Below, piece after piece: positions 52,893 to 64,000 of a DNA stretch of 64,000 nt. Both the position numbers and the translations under genes were made by a program. The notes under the pieces are model-generated. The model worked only from the letters and a program-made list of their open reading frames with translations, ran no database searches and was not told the origin of the DNA. The DNA comes from Carposina sasakii (taxonomy: Eukaryota > Arthropoda > Insecta > Lepidoptera > Carposinidae): positions 5,952,001 through 6,016,000 of the forward strand of contig CP053170.1 in the NCBI GenBank assembly GCA_014607495.2, written 5' to 3'. Within the stretch, counting starts at the first letter, position 1. The number at the start of each line of letters is the position of its first letter.

Positions 52893-55305
52893 GGGGACGG
52901 ACGGGCAAGAAGGAGAGGACGGGCATGAAGAATAACTACTCTAGTTCACCGCTTGATTGATAGAAAGAGACAAGTATTGTTTTACTAGACGCGTCACACA
53001 TAAGCGACTTCCGGACAGTGCACGCGGTGACTGCGCGACTTATTAACAAGTTTTTACGAGCACGGAAAGGATTTTCGTTAAAAAATTGTGATAAAACAGC
53101 CGTAAGTACAATCAGTTTATTTTATTAGGTTCAGGGCTATCCCTGTTTTACTATTTTTAAGTTAGTTTGTTGTAATTTGACGTGTAAGTAATATTGTCGT
53201 CTTAAGTTTTCGTCTCACGGTTTTTATTTGAAATTTAGGTTATGTCAAAAATTATCTGACGGGCAAGACGGAGCCGGGTAAAAAGGATAGTGTCCGTCTT
53301 GCCCTCTTTCTTTAATATTAATCGGTTATATAGATGTGTGTTTTCATTTGTATTAATAAAAATTAATATTCGTTGCAGATGGTGTATAAGTATAAGCGGA
53401 AGACGGATCGGGCCAGTTGGTCCGAAGAAAATTTGGCGAAGGCAATTGAAGAAGCCAAAATTACTTCAAAATTAAGTGCAAGTAAGAAGTATGGAATTCC
53501 ATATGCAACATTACATAGACATATTAAGAGTGGTTCTACTGAAAAGAAATTGGGCCGGTTTCAAACTGTTTTTACGCTGGAGGAGGAAGAAGAACTCTTG
53601 AAGTATGTTCAAAAGATGGATAGTTTATTCTACGGCGTCACGCGAACCGAGTTTCTGCAAATTGCTGGAGAGTTTGCTAAAAGGAAAGGAAAATCTGGAG
53701 TTTTTTCCGGAAATATAGCTGGAAAGGGGTGGTTCAAAAATTTCAGGCTTCGCCATCCAACACTGACTTTGAGATCACCTGAACCCACATCTCTTGCTCG
53801 AGTCAGAGGGTTTAATCGCGTAGCTGTTAATAGATTTTATTCTTTGTTGGAAGAAGTCGTAGAAAAATACAAATTCGCACCGGATATGATTTTTAACATG
53901 GACGAAACGGGAGTGAGAACTTGTTCAACAAGACCACCTAAAGTTCTGTCAACCAGGTTGGAGTAGTTTCCAGCAATGAAAAAGGAGTCTTAACGACCAT
54001 AGTTTGTTGCTGCAGTGCATCGGGAACATTTATCCCACCTCAAGAGGAAAAGGCTCAATCCGAGACTCTTAGACGGTGCTCCACCTGGTGCTGAAGCAAC
54101 GACCACCGACAGTGGATGGATTAACTCTCAGAAGTTTCTGGATTGGTTGCATATTTTTGTGCAAAAAGTACGTCCCAATCATGATCACAAAGCACTTTTG
54201 ATCCTAGACGGTCATGAATCACATAAAAGTTACGAAGCACTTGATTTTGCAACAAAAAATAATGTCATATTTTTGACTATTCCTCCTCATACGTCACACA
54301 AATTGCAACCACGTTGCAGTATACGGACCAATAAAAAAATACTTCGAAATCGAAGTCAACACTTTTCAAAAACAACACCCAGGAAGAATTATTAGCCAGT
54401 ATGACATTGCAAAAATCTTCTCTGGGGCTGAAAGGAGCTGCACCTGCAAACGCAATCAGTGGATTCCGTAGCGGTATCTATCCATTCGATAGTCACATTA
54501 TTGGTGATGAACATGAGGTTTATCAGGGGAATGCTCCGAACATCATATCCGAAACAAATACCATTAGTCCTAATAGAGGAGATCAGCACAATACACTAGC
54601 AAATAACAACGAAATAGAGAATGATACATCATCATATCGCTGTCCAACACCGGATACAGGCTCCATCCAAGGTGTGCCACCTATCCCTGTTCCCGGACAG
54701 CCACAATGAAAAAATTGAAAACACAGATTCAGCACGACTCTAATACAAGAAATTCGCCCCTACCCATTGAGGTAAAAAAAAGAAATGTGCTAGGGCGCAA
54801 ACAACAAAGATGTAACGAGCACACCTGGCACAAAAAGAAAAACTATGCTGCCGCAGCGAAAAAGAAAGTTTCCTTATTCCCCTGGGTTAAAAAAAGAAAG
54901 CAATAAAAAAAATCAAAAAAAGCAGGTCTATCGAAAGGCAAAGAAAACGAAAAAAAAAACTTCTTTTGCACTGTATGCAAAGAACAATATATATATCCTC
55001 CCAATGAAGATTGGATACAGTGTGATGTTTGTCGAGAATGGACCCATGAAGCATGCTCCATATTCTGGAAGAGGGTCTTATTTCTGTGATGATTGCTTTG
55101 ATTAGTTTACATTATTCGTTTTGCCCGACTGGTGTATTCATTTTACCCCTATGGGTGGGCAAAACGGTGGGCCTATTTTTTAAGTTTCTAATTATAATTT
55201 AGTTACCAAAGATTGTAACCAGAATAGTCAATTACAAGTATGATTTTGATAAATATTTTTTTCTGATTTTTTCAATTAACATGTCCTTCTTGCCCGTCCG
55301 TCCCC
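52893..55305 (+). mobile_element. pogo/Tigger-like DNA transposon with perfect 22-bp TIRs
   Basis: Terminal inverted repeats at 52893-52914 and 55284-55305 are identical (GGGGACGGACGGGCAAGAAG plus GA) and flanked by TA on both sides, the Tc1/mariner/pogo target. The element is 2,413 bp. It carries one transposase gene in five or more frame-broken pieces. A donor (CC|gtaagt, 53102) and acceptor just before the ATG (GTTGCAG|ATG, 53379) suggest a 5' UTR intron. Motifs resembling the TIR (GACGGGCAAGACGG and CCGTCTTGCCC) recur inside that intron. Confidence 0.92.
53379..55105 (+). pseudogene. pogo/Tigger-like transposase with C-terminal PHD finger, frameshifted
   Basis: The first open piece (53379-53966) starts MVYKYKRKTDRASWSEENLA with a pipsqueak-type helix-turn-helix (about residues 12-50), followed by a CENP-B-like DNA-binding region (residues 60-140) and the start of the DDE domain (MIFNMDETGV, first catalytic Asp). 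A frame change near 53950 leads to QVGVVSSNEKGVLTTIVCC, another near 54035 to GWINSQKFLDWLHIFV and LLILDGHESH (second Asp), and a third near 54312 disrupts HKLQP just where the last catalytic Asp is expected. Later pieces include ANAISGFRSGIYPF (near 54460) and, at 54980-55105, CTVC, CDVC, HEAC and, after one more shift, CDDC: a C4HC3 PHD finger. It is not translatable as one protein. PHD fingers are known at the C-termini of some insect pogo-like transposases. Confidence 0.85.
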
Positions 55306-55424
55306 TAGGTAACTTTATTATGTAGTGGAGAGGCTCGATATGTAAAACAGCTATTATATTAAGGTTGTAAGTACATTTACTTCAGTTCGAATGTCCTCCG
55401 TTCCTTACATACATACCTATATAT

Positions 55425-55830
55425 AAACATCACACCTCTTTCCCGGAGGGGTAGGCACTCCATTTGCTACGATCCTGACACACCTCTTTCGCTTTATCTA
55501 CTTTCATGAAATTCCTCATGCACGCTCGTTGGTTTAGGGTAATCTTGATCTGACCTTTCTCTAGAATCTTTCACCTTTCACCAATTTGATCGGTGAAGGT
55601 CCGGTAAGGTTTTCACCTTTCAACCCTTCCATCTACTCTTCCGTTGTACACTTTTTTTATCAGTCTACTTTCACTCATCCTCTCCACATGCCCAAACCAC
55701 CTCAACATACCCTTCTCAATCTTCGTCACCACGTCCTCATTTATACCACACTTCTTTCTGATTACATTGCTCACATCTTGCATTATTTGTGTATAGGTTC
55801 GTGGAAGGGCTCGCTCATGTGAGCAGAATG
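55425..55830. repeat. Repeat with CTCTTTCCCGGAGGGGTAGG
   Basis: The block CACCTCTTTCCCGGAGGGGT recurs in the hAT element at 29030. The rest (CCATTTGCTACGATCCTGAC, CCACATGCCCAAACCACCTC) resembles a degenerate non-LTR element common in Lepidoptera. Confidence 0.5.
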
Positions 55831-55839
55831 CTAAAAACT

Positions 55840-56840
55840 GGTCAGGGAGCTAGACAATGAAAAGTCTTAGCTATACTCGTATATTATTCGATGTTAGTTC
55901 ACATTCTTTCTAAAACTAAATTAGTAATTGTTAAGTGTATTACGTCACATGAAATATGCCAGTTGTACCTACTAGCAGAATGTCAGCATTGAGTTTTAAA
56001 GCATGTATTTTTATGGACCTTCTTTAAAATTACTACGTGATTCAAACTTTTGTAGGTAGCACTGTTAGAAAACCTTCATCACCATTTCAGCCATGAGAAT
56101 CCTGCCGCAGAACATAGGCTTCCCCCAATGAGCTCCTCTACGACCAGTTGAAAATAGCAGATAACCTTACTCTTCAAGCTCCTATACTACAAATCATATT
56201 TTTGTTCACGGGATGTCGGCAGTAAATCTTTAAGGTATACGAAGCCACAATTATGGCAGACGTATGATCAACTCCAAATCTCTATGCAAAATGACTCCAT
56301 CATCAAAATAACGCACCTAAAAGGAAAACCAGGCATCTTTGTTCTATTTTTTTCATAATCTATTGTATTTAAATAACAATGTTATGTAATACAGTTTAGA
56401 AGCTGTATCTACCATAGATTGAGTATGAAATATTTGGTTCGATAGTGGCAACTTTAAGTTTGTCAGATCATATAATTTAGCATAACATTAAAACTAATAG
56501 CATAAGTCAATGTACGGTGATGTATAGAAACTAGGACATAACTAGTCATGTTATACCGTCTATGCGTGTATTGAATAATAATTTGGTTTATTAATTTACT
56601 AGGGACAGAAATGGCGATGTGTTTTATCTTATTTGTAAGTATTCATTGTTAATGTAAAAAGAAAATATATGAATCGAATATTAAATTGCATAAACATAAA
56701 AATTCAACCTAGTGGCCACGGCGGGCCAAGGCGTCACAGAATACTGAAAAGTTATAAGTTTTCTTAAAGTAACATTCTTAATTAGAACGTAAGACACTTT
56801 TTGTATGATTTTGGAACGAACATATTTCGTATGCAGTTAT
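55840..56840. other. Intergenic, no gene seen
   Basis: AT-rich DNA without supported open frames. Confidence 0.4.
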
Positions 56841-56968
56841 ACATACATACATATAATCACGCCTTTATCCTTTACGGGTTAGGCAGAGCACCAAGAGCCG
56901 ATAGAACTACATGGTGCCACTTCTAACCAATCTTGAGGGTATGGTTGAGATGTACAAGTTCGGTTATA
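56841..56968 (-). repeat. Repeat family C, partial reverse copy
   Basis: ATAATCACGCCTTTATCCTT to TGAGATGTACAAGTTCGGTT; the 5' half is missing. Confidence 0.7.
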
Positions 56969-56969
56969 C

Positions 56970-57609
56970 AGATAATAATAAAAGATAATGTTAGTCATAG
57001 CTACACAGATCAACTAGCACTATCCTAGGAACTACTTAGTTAAACGCACTTGGTGAGCGGACCCCAAGTTGATGCAGAGAGAATAACGACAAACAAGGAA
57101 ATAGAAAGAAAGGTCCATATTTTACACAAGAAGAAGAGCTCATGTGATGGCAGAACTATCTGCTCTCTCTGCTCTGATATAATTGATAGCATCTTCTGTT
57201 GTTCCACACTTTTTTTCACTACTTATTGGAATAAAACAAACTATGTCACCCACTATAATAAAAGGGACCAAGTCGAAATACTGCGTCACATATCTTAATC
57301 TCGACCATCTTAAAATTAAATTATTTTTACAGCAATTACACAAGCGCACGCACTAGTGTTAAACGCGTGAAATAGTTACATCTTGGGCAACTTTGCTAAC
57401 TAATAAACAATTAAAACAGCTAATAAAGAGGTAACTATCCAGTATGTAGGTCGTTTAGATCCGAGGACTTGTTGCGTGGTCAATAAAATGCAGAATTAAG
57501 TTATTTTCTCGTGTCATTTTTTATAGTGGTATTCGTCCACTACCCGACCTTATACCTACTCTTCGTGCTGACCCTAAAATGTAGGATTGCGATTTTAGCC
57601 ATCTACAAG
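56970..57609. other. Intergenic, no gene seen
   Basis: Overlapping short frames at 57050-57349 on both strands, none supported. Confidence 0.4.
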
Positions 57610-57735
57610 TGGTAGTATAACCCAGCGGATGACCTGGACAAGTTCCAGACAGAGTGGGCCACTGAAGCGGGAACAAGACAAGTGTGGGCTTGAATCGAGC
57701 TTTGTCCAACAGTAGGACACGATAAGGGGTATTTA
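57610..57735 (+). repeat. RTE-type LINE 3' tail fragment
   Basis: AGTTCCAGACAGAGTGGGCC and CTTTGTCCAACAGTAGGACA are related to 14039-14155. Confidence 0.5.
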
Positions 57736-58308
57736 GAGATGTGGACAAAGTAATATTATTTTTCGATCGATTCGATAGAGGTTCGTCGCAGATCGTAGAC
57801 ACGTTTGCTTCATTTTCGCGTATTCCAACCGATTTTGGTGGAAGTGAAGCGACAACGAACGTCGATGTCAAACGATGTTAGGTGGGTAGGTACATTGTCT
57901 AAGGGGCAGATCTGAGCACCTAGCATAATATGTTATTGCAGTAAGCTTCAATTCATTTATTGTATCTACACTGTTAAAATATACATATAAATTACAGGTT
58001 TCTCTATGGAGTAAACTTAACTTAGAAGGGGCACTTAAAAATAGAATACTAAACTTTTAAATTTTATACGTTGCCTGCAATAGATACAGGTCATCTTTAA
58101 GTACAGGTCACAGAGACAGACATGATATGACTTCACAATTATGATAATAATAAATAGCAATTAATACGACACGATAGTGCGTCACGTGTGGCATACGTCA
58201 CGGCGTCGAATCGTGTGCGTGACGCAAGAGAAGTGTGATGTGAATGTATTTAATGATTAATTTTCATTAGAACTGTAATCTTAGATTTTGTTTAAATTAT
58301 TATGATAG

Positions 58309-58535
58309 TGGGTATCGTACGAGGCGATTAGGGGTATCCGCGTGGGTGTGGGGGTGGGCAGCAGCGCCTCCCGTACTGACACATCCGTGTCCGAAAATCA
58401 CACTGCGGTCACCAACCCGCCTGCCCAACGTGGTGAATATGGGCAAACCCCCTTGTGGCAGTAGCCTTGTGGCGTGCCCTGGGGGAGGCCTACATCCAGC
58501 AGTGGACTGCAATAGGCTGAAGAAGAAGAAGATCA
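58309..58535 (-). repeat. Repeat family D, reverse copy
   Basis: GTGGGTATCGTACGAGGCGA to GCAGTGGACTGCAATAGGCT, then GAAGAAGAAGA. Confidence 0.75.
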
Positions 58536-58639
58536 TGATAGTACCTAAGGATGTGCTACGCTTTGGAATGAAAAAGTGTGCGTCCCTTAGAGTATACATC
58601 AGATATATAGAGCGCCAGCATCGCGTCATGCTATAATGC

Positions 58640-60192
58640 CCAACGTAAGCTAAATTTTATTGTTTTTCTATTAATTGACAGTGATAGGAACATACCTTTT
58701 GGTAAGGTTAGGTTTGCATATTCATATCTGTGCCTATGATATTGTAAAACATTTTTTTTTAATATAGCTCGCAATACCTACAACCGATTTCACCTAGGGT
58801 CACTAACATGAAAAAAACTCTAAACAAAATAAAAACGAAGGGAGACGAAAAATCGATATATCGTGATTAATTAACAATACAAACATTTTTTTCACCTTTC
58901 AATAAGTAATCACATCTCTCTGCCTTTTCTGGTAATAGCTTTTACTCCATAAAGTGTACTCCATATACTGTATTATATGCATACCGTATTGTGTCTTACG
59001 GTCATGGTAATAAGGTCTATATGTTTATTTAGGTCTATTTGAATCCCTAAGGGTGGTTGTACACCTAAATGATGAGTCAAATGTTGCGCGTGCGCCGGAT
59101 AATCAAGCTGATTGACGTGCACGCACCTTTGGTAAGGGTAGAAATGTGAGAGAAGACTCATCTCAATTATACTAATGTAGTTTTAAAATATTGAATGTAT
59201 CATTTAATTAGAACATTTATGCTAAACCCTATAGCATTAGCAAACTTACTAGGAGCATGTGATAGTTTGTATCCTCCGAGAAAAATCCAGACAGAAGTAA
59301 ATAAATATGTTGAATTTAACATTAGCGTATGTGAACGAGTAGAAGAATGGATGAAATAAAAAATACTATAGATGCTACAGTTTGTGAGAATAGAAAATTC
59401 ATATTAACTATGACACTTTCACGCAAAAACCAATTAACAGTATTGGATGAAACTTGGCAGTTATTTAGCTTACCTAAACATTAGATATAACACCGTGGAT
59501 GTAGTCCTTAGCACCTACGTAATAAAGATTATCTAGTATTTATACCTATATATACATATAAATCTTCTATTCGTGTGTTTGCAATTGAACTCTTTCTAAA
59601 AGGCTGGACCGATTTTGATGAAATTTTGTGTGTGTGTTCAAGTGGGTTCGAGAATGGTTTAGATTCACAATTCGATTTAACCCGGAGAGACCTCTCGCTA
59701 ATATTCTATAAATCATTCATTACACAAAGATCACGCAAAGGTCTCATGTTTGGTTCATATAATGCAATATACATAATAATAATAATTTTAATAACGACAT
59801 AATAATTTTTAAGTTCTCTTAAAAGGCCATCACACCTTGGCTACCACGGCATGACGCACGCCTCTCAAAGGACCGGGACTCTGTAGTCCCGTGAATTTCT
59901 AAAGATACAATAATATGTCATAGGTAAAAAAGGCGGACTTATCCTAATGGAATAATAATTTAATATATATTTCCACAAAATCACTCAGGTTTATCTAAAG
60001 AAGAGATTACATTAGCTTATTATTAATTTATTCAGTTACTTGCTACAATTACCGGTGGTAGTGATTAATCAGTTTAATTAACAAAGTACAATACAATTAG
60101 CACTCTTATTGTTAATGATAACTAGTGGATAATAGATGTAAAAACAACATCATAAGTAGGTACTTTAAACGTACATACATACATACATACTT
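58640..60192. other. Intergenic, with a Helitron-like fragment
   Basis: 59548-59680 (ATAAATCTTCTATTCGTGTG, GGCTGGACCGATTTTGATG) looks like the 5' part of another non-autonomous Helitron family. No gene seen. Confidence 0.4.
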
Positions 60193-60609
60193 ATACAGGA
60201 TGATTTTTGGTCGTCAACGTTCCCGAAAACTACGGAATCTCCTCATCATCATTATTGGAAAGTTGAAATACGATCATTTTTCTCCATGGAAGCATACCTG
60301 GGAAGTGTCTGGTTTCCAAAATATTAGGGTCCAAAGTTGAGTAAATAGACTGCATGGAAAGTTAAGTTTTTCTATGAGATGTGTGCATAAATGCACATAC
60401 TCGTAGACGCGCGTAGCAAAATTTTTTTCACGAAAAATAATTAATATCTGTCTATAAAAAAACTAGCATAAACACTAGACACTATAAATTTCGCCAGATT
60501 AAGTAATTAAAAAATAATCCCAGCATTTTTTTTGGCATTAACTTACTTTATTTGATGTATAGAGTATACGTACCCTTCGTTAATGGTGGCTACAAAAAAA
60601 CATCCTGTA
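60193..60609 (-). mobile_element. MITE family A, copy 10
   Basis: TACAGGATGATTTTTGGTCG to CTACAAAAAAACATCCTGTA, both ends intact with TA flanks; two short insertions (ATTGGAAAGTTGAAA near 60254 and a similar GGAAAGTTAAG near 60356) distinguish it. Confidence 0.9.
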
Positions 60610-60649
60610 TAAGGTATTTTAAAAAATTTGTAATTATGAGTATCTTTTG

Positions 60650-60881
60650 TAGGTAGGTAAAAAGAAACAACTTTCACTATGGGACCAACTCCGAAATAGT
60701 GAAAAAAAAATTTGCTGTTCGAGGCGGCGGGACGCGGGCCAGGGATAGAGTAGATACATTTCATTTGCCCCGCGTGCATTCCCCCAGTACCTAATATTTC
60801 GAGAATGTATGGAACAGCTGATTTTTTTTCACTATTTCGGAGTAGGTCCCATAGTGAAAGTTGTTTCTTTTTACCTACCTA
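60650..60881. mobile_element. Foldback MITE with nearly identical ~58-bp arms
   Basis: The left arm TAGGTAGGTAAAAAGAAACA (continuing ACTTTCACTATGGGACC, ACTCCGAAATAGTG and an A run) matches the reverse complement of the right arm with a single mismatch (A/T after GGGACC). TA at both ends. The centre is GC-rich (GAGGCGGCGGGACGCGGGCC). Confidence 0.92.
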
Positions 60882-60949
60882 GTTTCGTGTCAAAAGATAA
60901 TCACTAATTTTAAAAAGACCTTAGGTATGTACCTACACACGGCTGTGTT

Positions 60950-61165
60950 CCGGACATGGGACAGCCAGAAATGCAGCATCATAAAGGAGATCTCACAACC
61001 ACGTGTAACCTAAGCACGGATGCAAATAATAAGTGACAAGTTGCTAGTTTATCGCCTAAGAGAATGCCCGAGATCCTTAGTCGACTCTTACGACATGCAC
61101 GGAAGGAGATACAGCTGATGTGTTCTGGTGAAGCCCGCTACCAGCATAGGGCTTTGAATAGATAC
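60950..61165 (+). repeat. Repeat family H
   Basis: The longest copy here: GGACAGCCAGAAATGCAGCA, TAGTCGACTCTTACGACATG, CACGGAAGGAGATACAGCTG. Confidence 0.65.
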
Positions 61166-61169
61166 ACCG

Positions 61170-61822
61170 CTATTCGTGACAACGATAACCAAGTGGCAAT
61201 GCCAAAATGACTATTTATTTCTATTCTTTATTTATACTTTAGTCGTAGTCATTGGCTACAAAATGCAATGGCACGGCTGCGCATGCGTCTCGCCAGACAA
61301 ATTTTTACGTTCTTCGAGAGTATGTAGTTAGATATACTCGTACGTAGATCGAAACAGTAATATGTTTCAGTATCTACATAATACAAAATCCCTATGATAC
61401 CTAATAGTCTAGGTACACGTAAATAAAAGAAATTGATTCCTTAAAACATAATGTTTTTTGCTAGATCTTCTATATTGCTTATTTTCCAGACCTCCTATAT
61501 CTACATTCACTACCACCAATCGATTCATAAGTATAATATTTCCCGCTCCTCCCCTGAGATATCAACACGCTTTTTACGTGGATTAAAAACGCAATACCCC
61601 ATGCTCCCCTTACATTGGACAATCTGTTTATTTAAGCGCGCAAAGTTAACTTTTTTTTCATTATTGTCCTAACAACAAAGGGCTTAGGGGTGTAATTCCT
61701 ATGTTTCTATTTTTTAGACGTACAGTATTATTTTGGTTCGGTTATAATAAAAGTCATATATTATTAATAAGGAGATATTTTTGTAGATTGAGATAAACTA
61801 TTTAATTAGAATGTAATAGGTA
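61170..61822. other. Intergenic, no gene seen
   Basis: A 73-codon frame at 61451-61672 has no support. Confidence 0.4.
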
Positions 61823-62126
61823 TACACGGTGTAACAAAAAGGGTATGTTAAGCGAAAAGCAAAGTAAAAAGGTAAGTTAAGCGAAAAGCTATGTAAATAG
61901 CCCACTATAGAGAACCTATCCACAAAATATGAGACCCGAAATCTTTATTAATAATTTTATAACATTTTTATTTTTCCCAAGATAGTATGGAAATTTTCTG
62001 AATATTAAAAATTTTCATACGATCGGGAAAAATAAAAATGTGATTTCGAGTCTCAAAGTAGATAGGTTCTCTAAAGTGTAAATACATAGCTTTTCGCTTA
62101 ACATACCTTTTTTGTTACACCCTGTA
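61823..62126. mobile_element. MITE family B, copy 3
   Basis: TACACGGTGTAACAAAAAGG at the left and TTTTGTTACACCCTGTA at the right; a ~30-bp internal duplication of GTTAAGCGAAAAGC near 61850-61890. Confidence 0.82.
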
Positions 62127-62567
62127 GACTGTCTAGGTTTAGCGCCGTTTATGTATGTATGACTTAATTCATTTAAGGGCCTTTTTTTCCAATAGTCGTA
62201 CTTACAGCCTATCTGAAGTATAGGTAAGGGTGGTGCTGTATCTATCTTGATCAAGTTTTAGACCTGACCATTGTAAAATACCGGGCGTTATACAATGAAT
62301 AACTTAGATTCAATCCAACGGGATTGAAGAAATCTTAACCAACATTCATCATTGTAAAGCTCTGAGTACGAAGATCATAAAATATTATAATAGTCTGTGC
62401 CTCTGAGGTTAAGATATTATGTAAGTAGGCAATGTATGACAAAAATGGCGCTTGTAAGTTTTTAATAAGTACCTATTAAAACTTTTAATATGGTCCATAT
62501 TGTAAACAGTAAACAATCATACCTACAAGAAAATAATACGATTAATCTTTTTTAATGAACAATAATT

Positions 62568-62746
62568 GTGGATGTAATTCACTTCCTGGCAGTTCCTGGT
62601 CCACCACCTGGCAATCAGGGTAACAATGAGCAAGCAATGGACGCCAAATTTTCGAACGGAATAAAAAATGATCTGTCAGATAGCTTTCCCGCCAATTTGG
62701 AGCCAGTTCGCGCCCTCGCACTTTGTAGGGTTACCATAAATAAGGT
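62568..62746 (+). CDS. Possible coding exon, unrecognised
   Basis: The open frame reads VPGPPPGNQGNNEQAMDAKF, then LSDSFPANLEPVRALALCRV. It could be an exon after CTTCCTGGCAG (acceptor) with donor ATAAG|gtattt at 62743-62746. The proline-glycine start and balanced base composition are exon-like, but no domain is recognised and the first ATG at 62568 has no promoter support. Confidence 0.25.
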
Positions 62747-62799
62747 ATTTTTTTATTATATACACAAGCTTTATTCTCTTTGACATTAGATCAAAGAAA

Positions 62800-63695
62800 T
62801 GTAAAAAATCATATGACAGTTGAGGAAAATAATACTTATTTATACTTACTTATATGTTTTTCCCTTGGTTATTAATATAATTTAAAAAAGTTACAACATT
62901 GCACATGACATAAAATACACGATGGGTACAGGCTCTAAGAAAAAATTTAAACACCTCAATCAAACATAACAATCTTAGTTTTCTTTTATCAACAAAATCA
63001 AATCAAGAAGTCCTCGATACAACAGAACCATAGCCACCACCCGGCACGCCCTCACTCCGAGATTAATAGAACTGGGTGTTTAGACCTCGGTCGCCATAGC
63101 ACCGGAGGGGTGTCAATCTGTCCCTCCCTAAATGCCACATCTCGAGGGGAACATTACTATCTGGCAACACTGACATTTGAGGAGAAAAACAAAAGGTCAT
63201 AGGTTAATTTGGTTGTGTAATAATAAGATTATTATCATGATGACTTGGCGAAGCTTTACTAGATTGTATTTATCTAATTGAATGAAGTGAGTGATGATGC
63301 CTATTAATGTTAGAACGAGTGATGCCATTTTGTGTTTTTACTGCTTTGTGCTAATTAAAGATGGCGCTAGAGTAGTCTGCGTTTTGCTGTCTTCCGGTGT
63401 CTATAATCTGTATAAGAAGATGTCAATCAATAGGGTCGATTCTCTCGATTCAGTCGATTCTGATTCCATGTCGATTCCGGCGCGCCATAATCGGATCGGC
63501 CATAAATGTCAACCTGTGATGTCAACTTTAGATTGTCATATTTGTCACAACATGGCAAAATCATAAAATTATATGAATAAAATGATAATTTACTAAAACT
63601 AAATAATTCTCTCTCCATCAGTTATTCCATTAGCTCCGCTTCGACATAGCCTAAAAGTTCCTCACCCCAAACATTCACATTTTTCAAACCTTACA
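62800..63695. other. Probable upstream region of the 63.7-kb gene
   Basis: It contains no recognised repeat. 63020-63190 is GC-richer (CCGGAGGGGTGTCAATCTG). An open frame 63291-63566 begins at GTG and has no motif. Confidence 0.3.
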
Positions 63696-63850
63696 ATGTC
63701 TGATGATAACGAAGCTGAGAAGGTAACAGTACCTATCCGTCTGGCAGACACGTATGCCTATGACCCCTATGATGCTGCTGATGCCGAGGACGTGAAGGAA
63801 TCTTTCAAAGCCGAAATGATGAGGGTGGACGAAGAAATGAAGAAATTTAG
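63696..63850 (+). CDS. First coding exon of an unrecognised gene (continues past the window)
   Basis: ATG at 63696 opens MSDDNEAEKVTVPIRLADTY, then AYDPYDAADAEDVKESFKAE and MMRVDEEMKKF, ending AG|gtaacc at 63850 with two bases of a split codon. Without splicing it would stop after one more codon (AGG TAA), giving 52 residues. The product is acidic then helical (possible coiled coil), with codon use and GC unlike the AT-rich surroundings, and the start context TTACAATG is acceptable for insects. No signal peptide. The family is not recognised; the rest of the gene would lie beyond 64000. Confidence 0.6.
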
Positions 63851-64000
63851 GTAACCACAGATTCCATGATGAGTAATTTGATATTATATGCTAAAAAACG
63901 TGGCCTCATGATCGAATGCGTGTTCTGGCTAGCCCATTTTGGGAATACAGGCATGTGTATTTGTATCTATGTATGTAGGAGTCATTTTACTATAAGACCT

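Noticed and set aside
58300..58636. Frames on both strands over 100 codons apart from short gaps
   Set aside because: They lie in repeat family D (also at 41215 and 52345), a SINE-like element.
1..64000. CRISPR arrays, operons, integrons or phage-like modules
   Set aside because: No spaced direct repeats, no tightly packed genes and clear spliceosomal introns; this is animal nuclear DNA.

Overview
This window looks like gene-poor, AT-rich nuclear DNA from a moth or butterfly (Lepidoptera). The evidence is spliced genes with GT-AG introns, many short interspersed and foldback elements, frequent TAGGTACCTAC-type runs, several repeats with ATGTATGT tails, Helitron-like ends (CTAG plus a GC hairpin), and RTE retrotransposon fragments of a type common in Lepidoptera. 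There are no operons, CRISPR arrays or prokaryotic signals.

Layout. (1) 5.2-12.0 kb, minus strand: at least eight exons, mutually phase-consistent, of an NSD/Mes-4-family histone lysine methyltransferase (PWWP-like N-terminus, one PHD finger, second PWWP). No AWS/SET exons were recognised in the remaining 5 kb to the left edge; they may lie outside the window. Its introns are full of transposons, two of them hAT-type MITEs within 26 nt of splice donors. (2) 12-38 kb: mostly intergenic repeats (RTE pseudogene, Helitrons, a deleted hAT element with an intact BED-finger remnant, several MITE families). (3) 38.8-48.0 kb, plus strand: a cluster of small secreted-protein genes: a two-exon gene (335 aa), a three-exon gene (159 aa) with a 27-nt micro-exon, and a tandem paralogue with a histidine-rich insertion, an early stop and decayed downstream exons. 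(4) 52.9-55.3 kb: a 2.4-kb pogo/Tigger-like DNA transposon with perfect 22-bp terminal inverted repeats, TA target duplication, a frameshifted transposase and a C-terminal PHD finger. (5) 55-63 kb: repeats, including a foldback element with nearly perfect ~58-bp arms. (6) 63.7 kb to the end: probable first coding exon of another plus-strand gene.

The genes do not form a common pathway. The clearest biology is the chromatin-regulator gene, the duplicated family of unrecognised secreted proteins, and a dense transposon landscape that includes one ~300-490 bp MITE family present in ten copies, three of them inside genes or next to exons. All splice sites and gene models are read by eye; no search was run. 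Family assignments rest on motifs and phase agreement.
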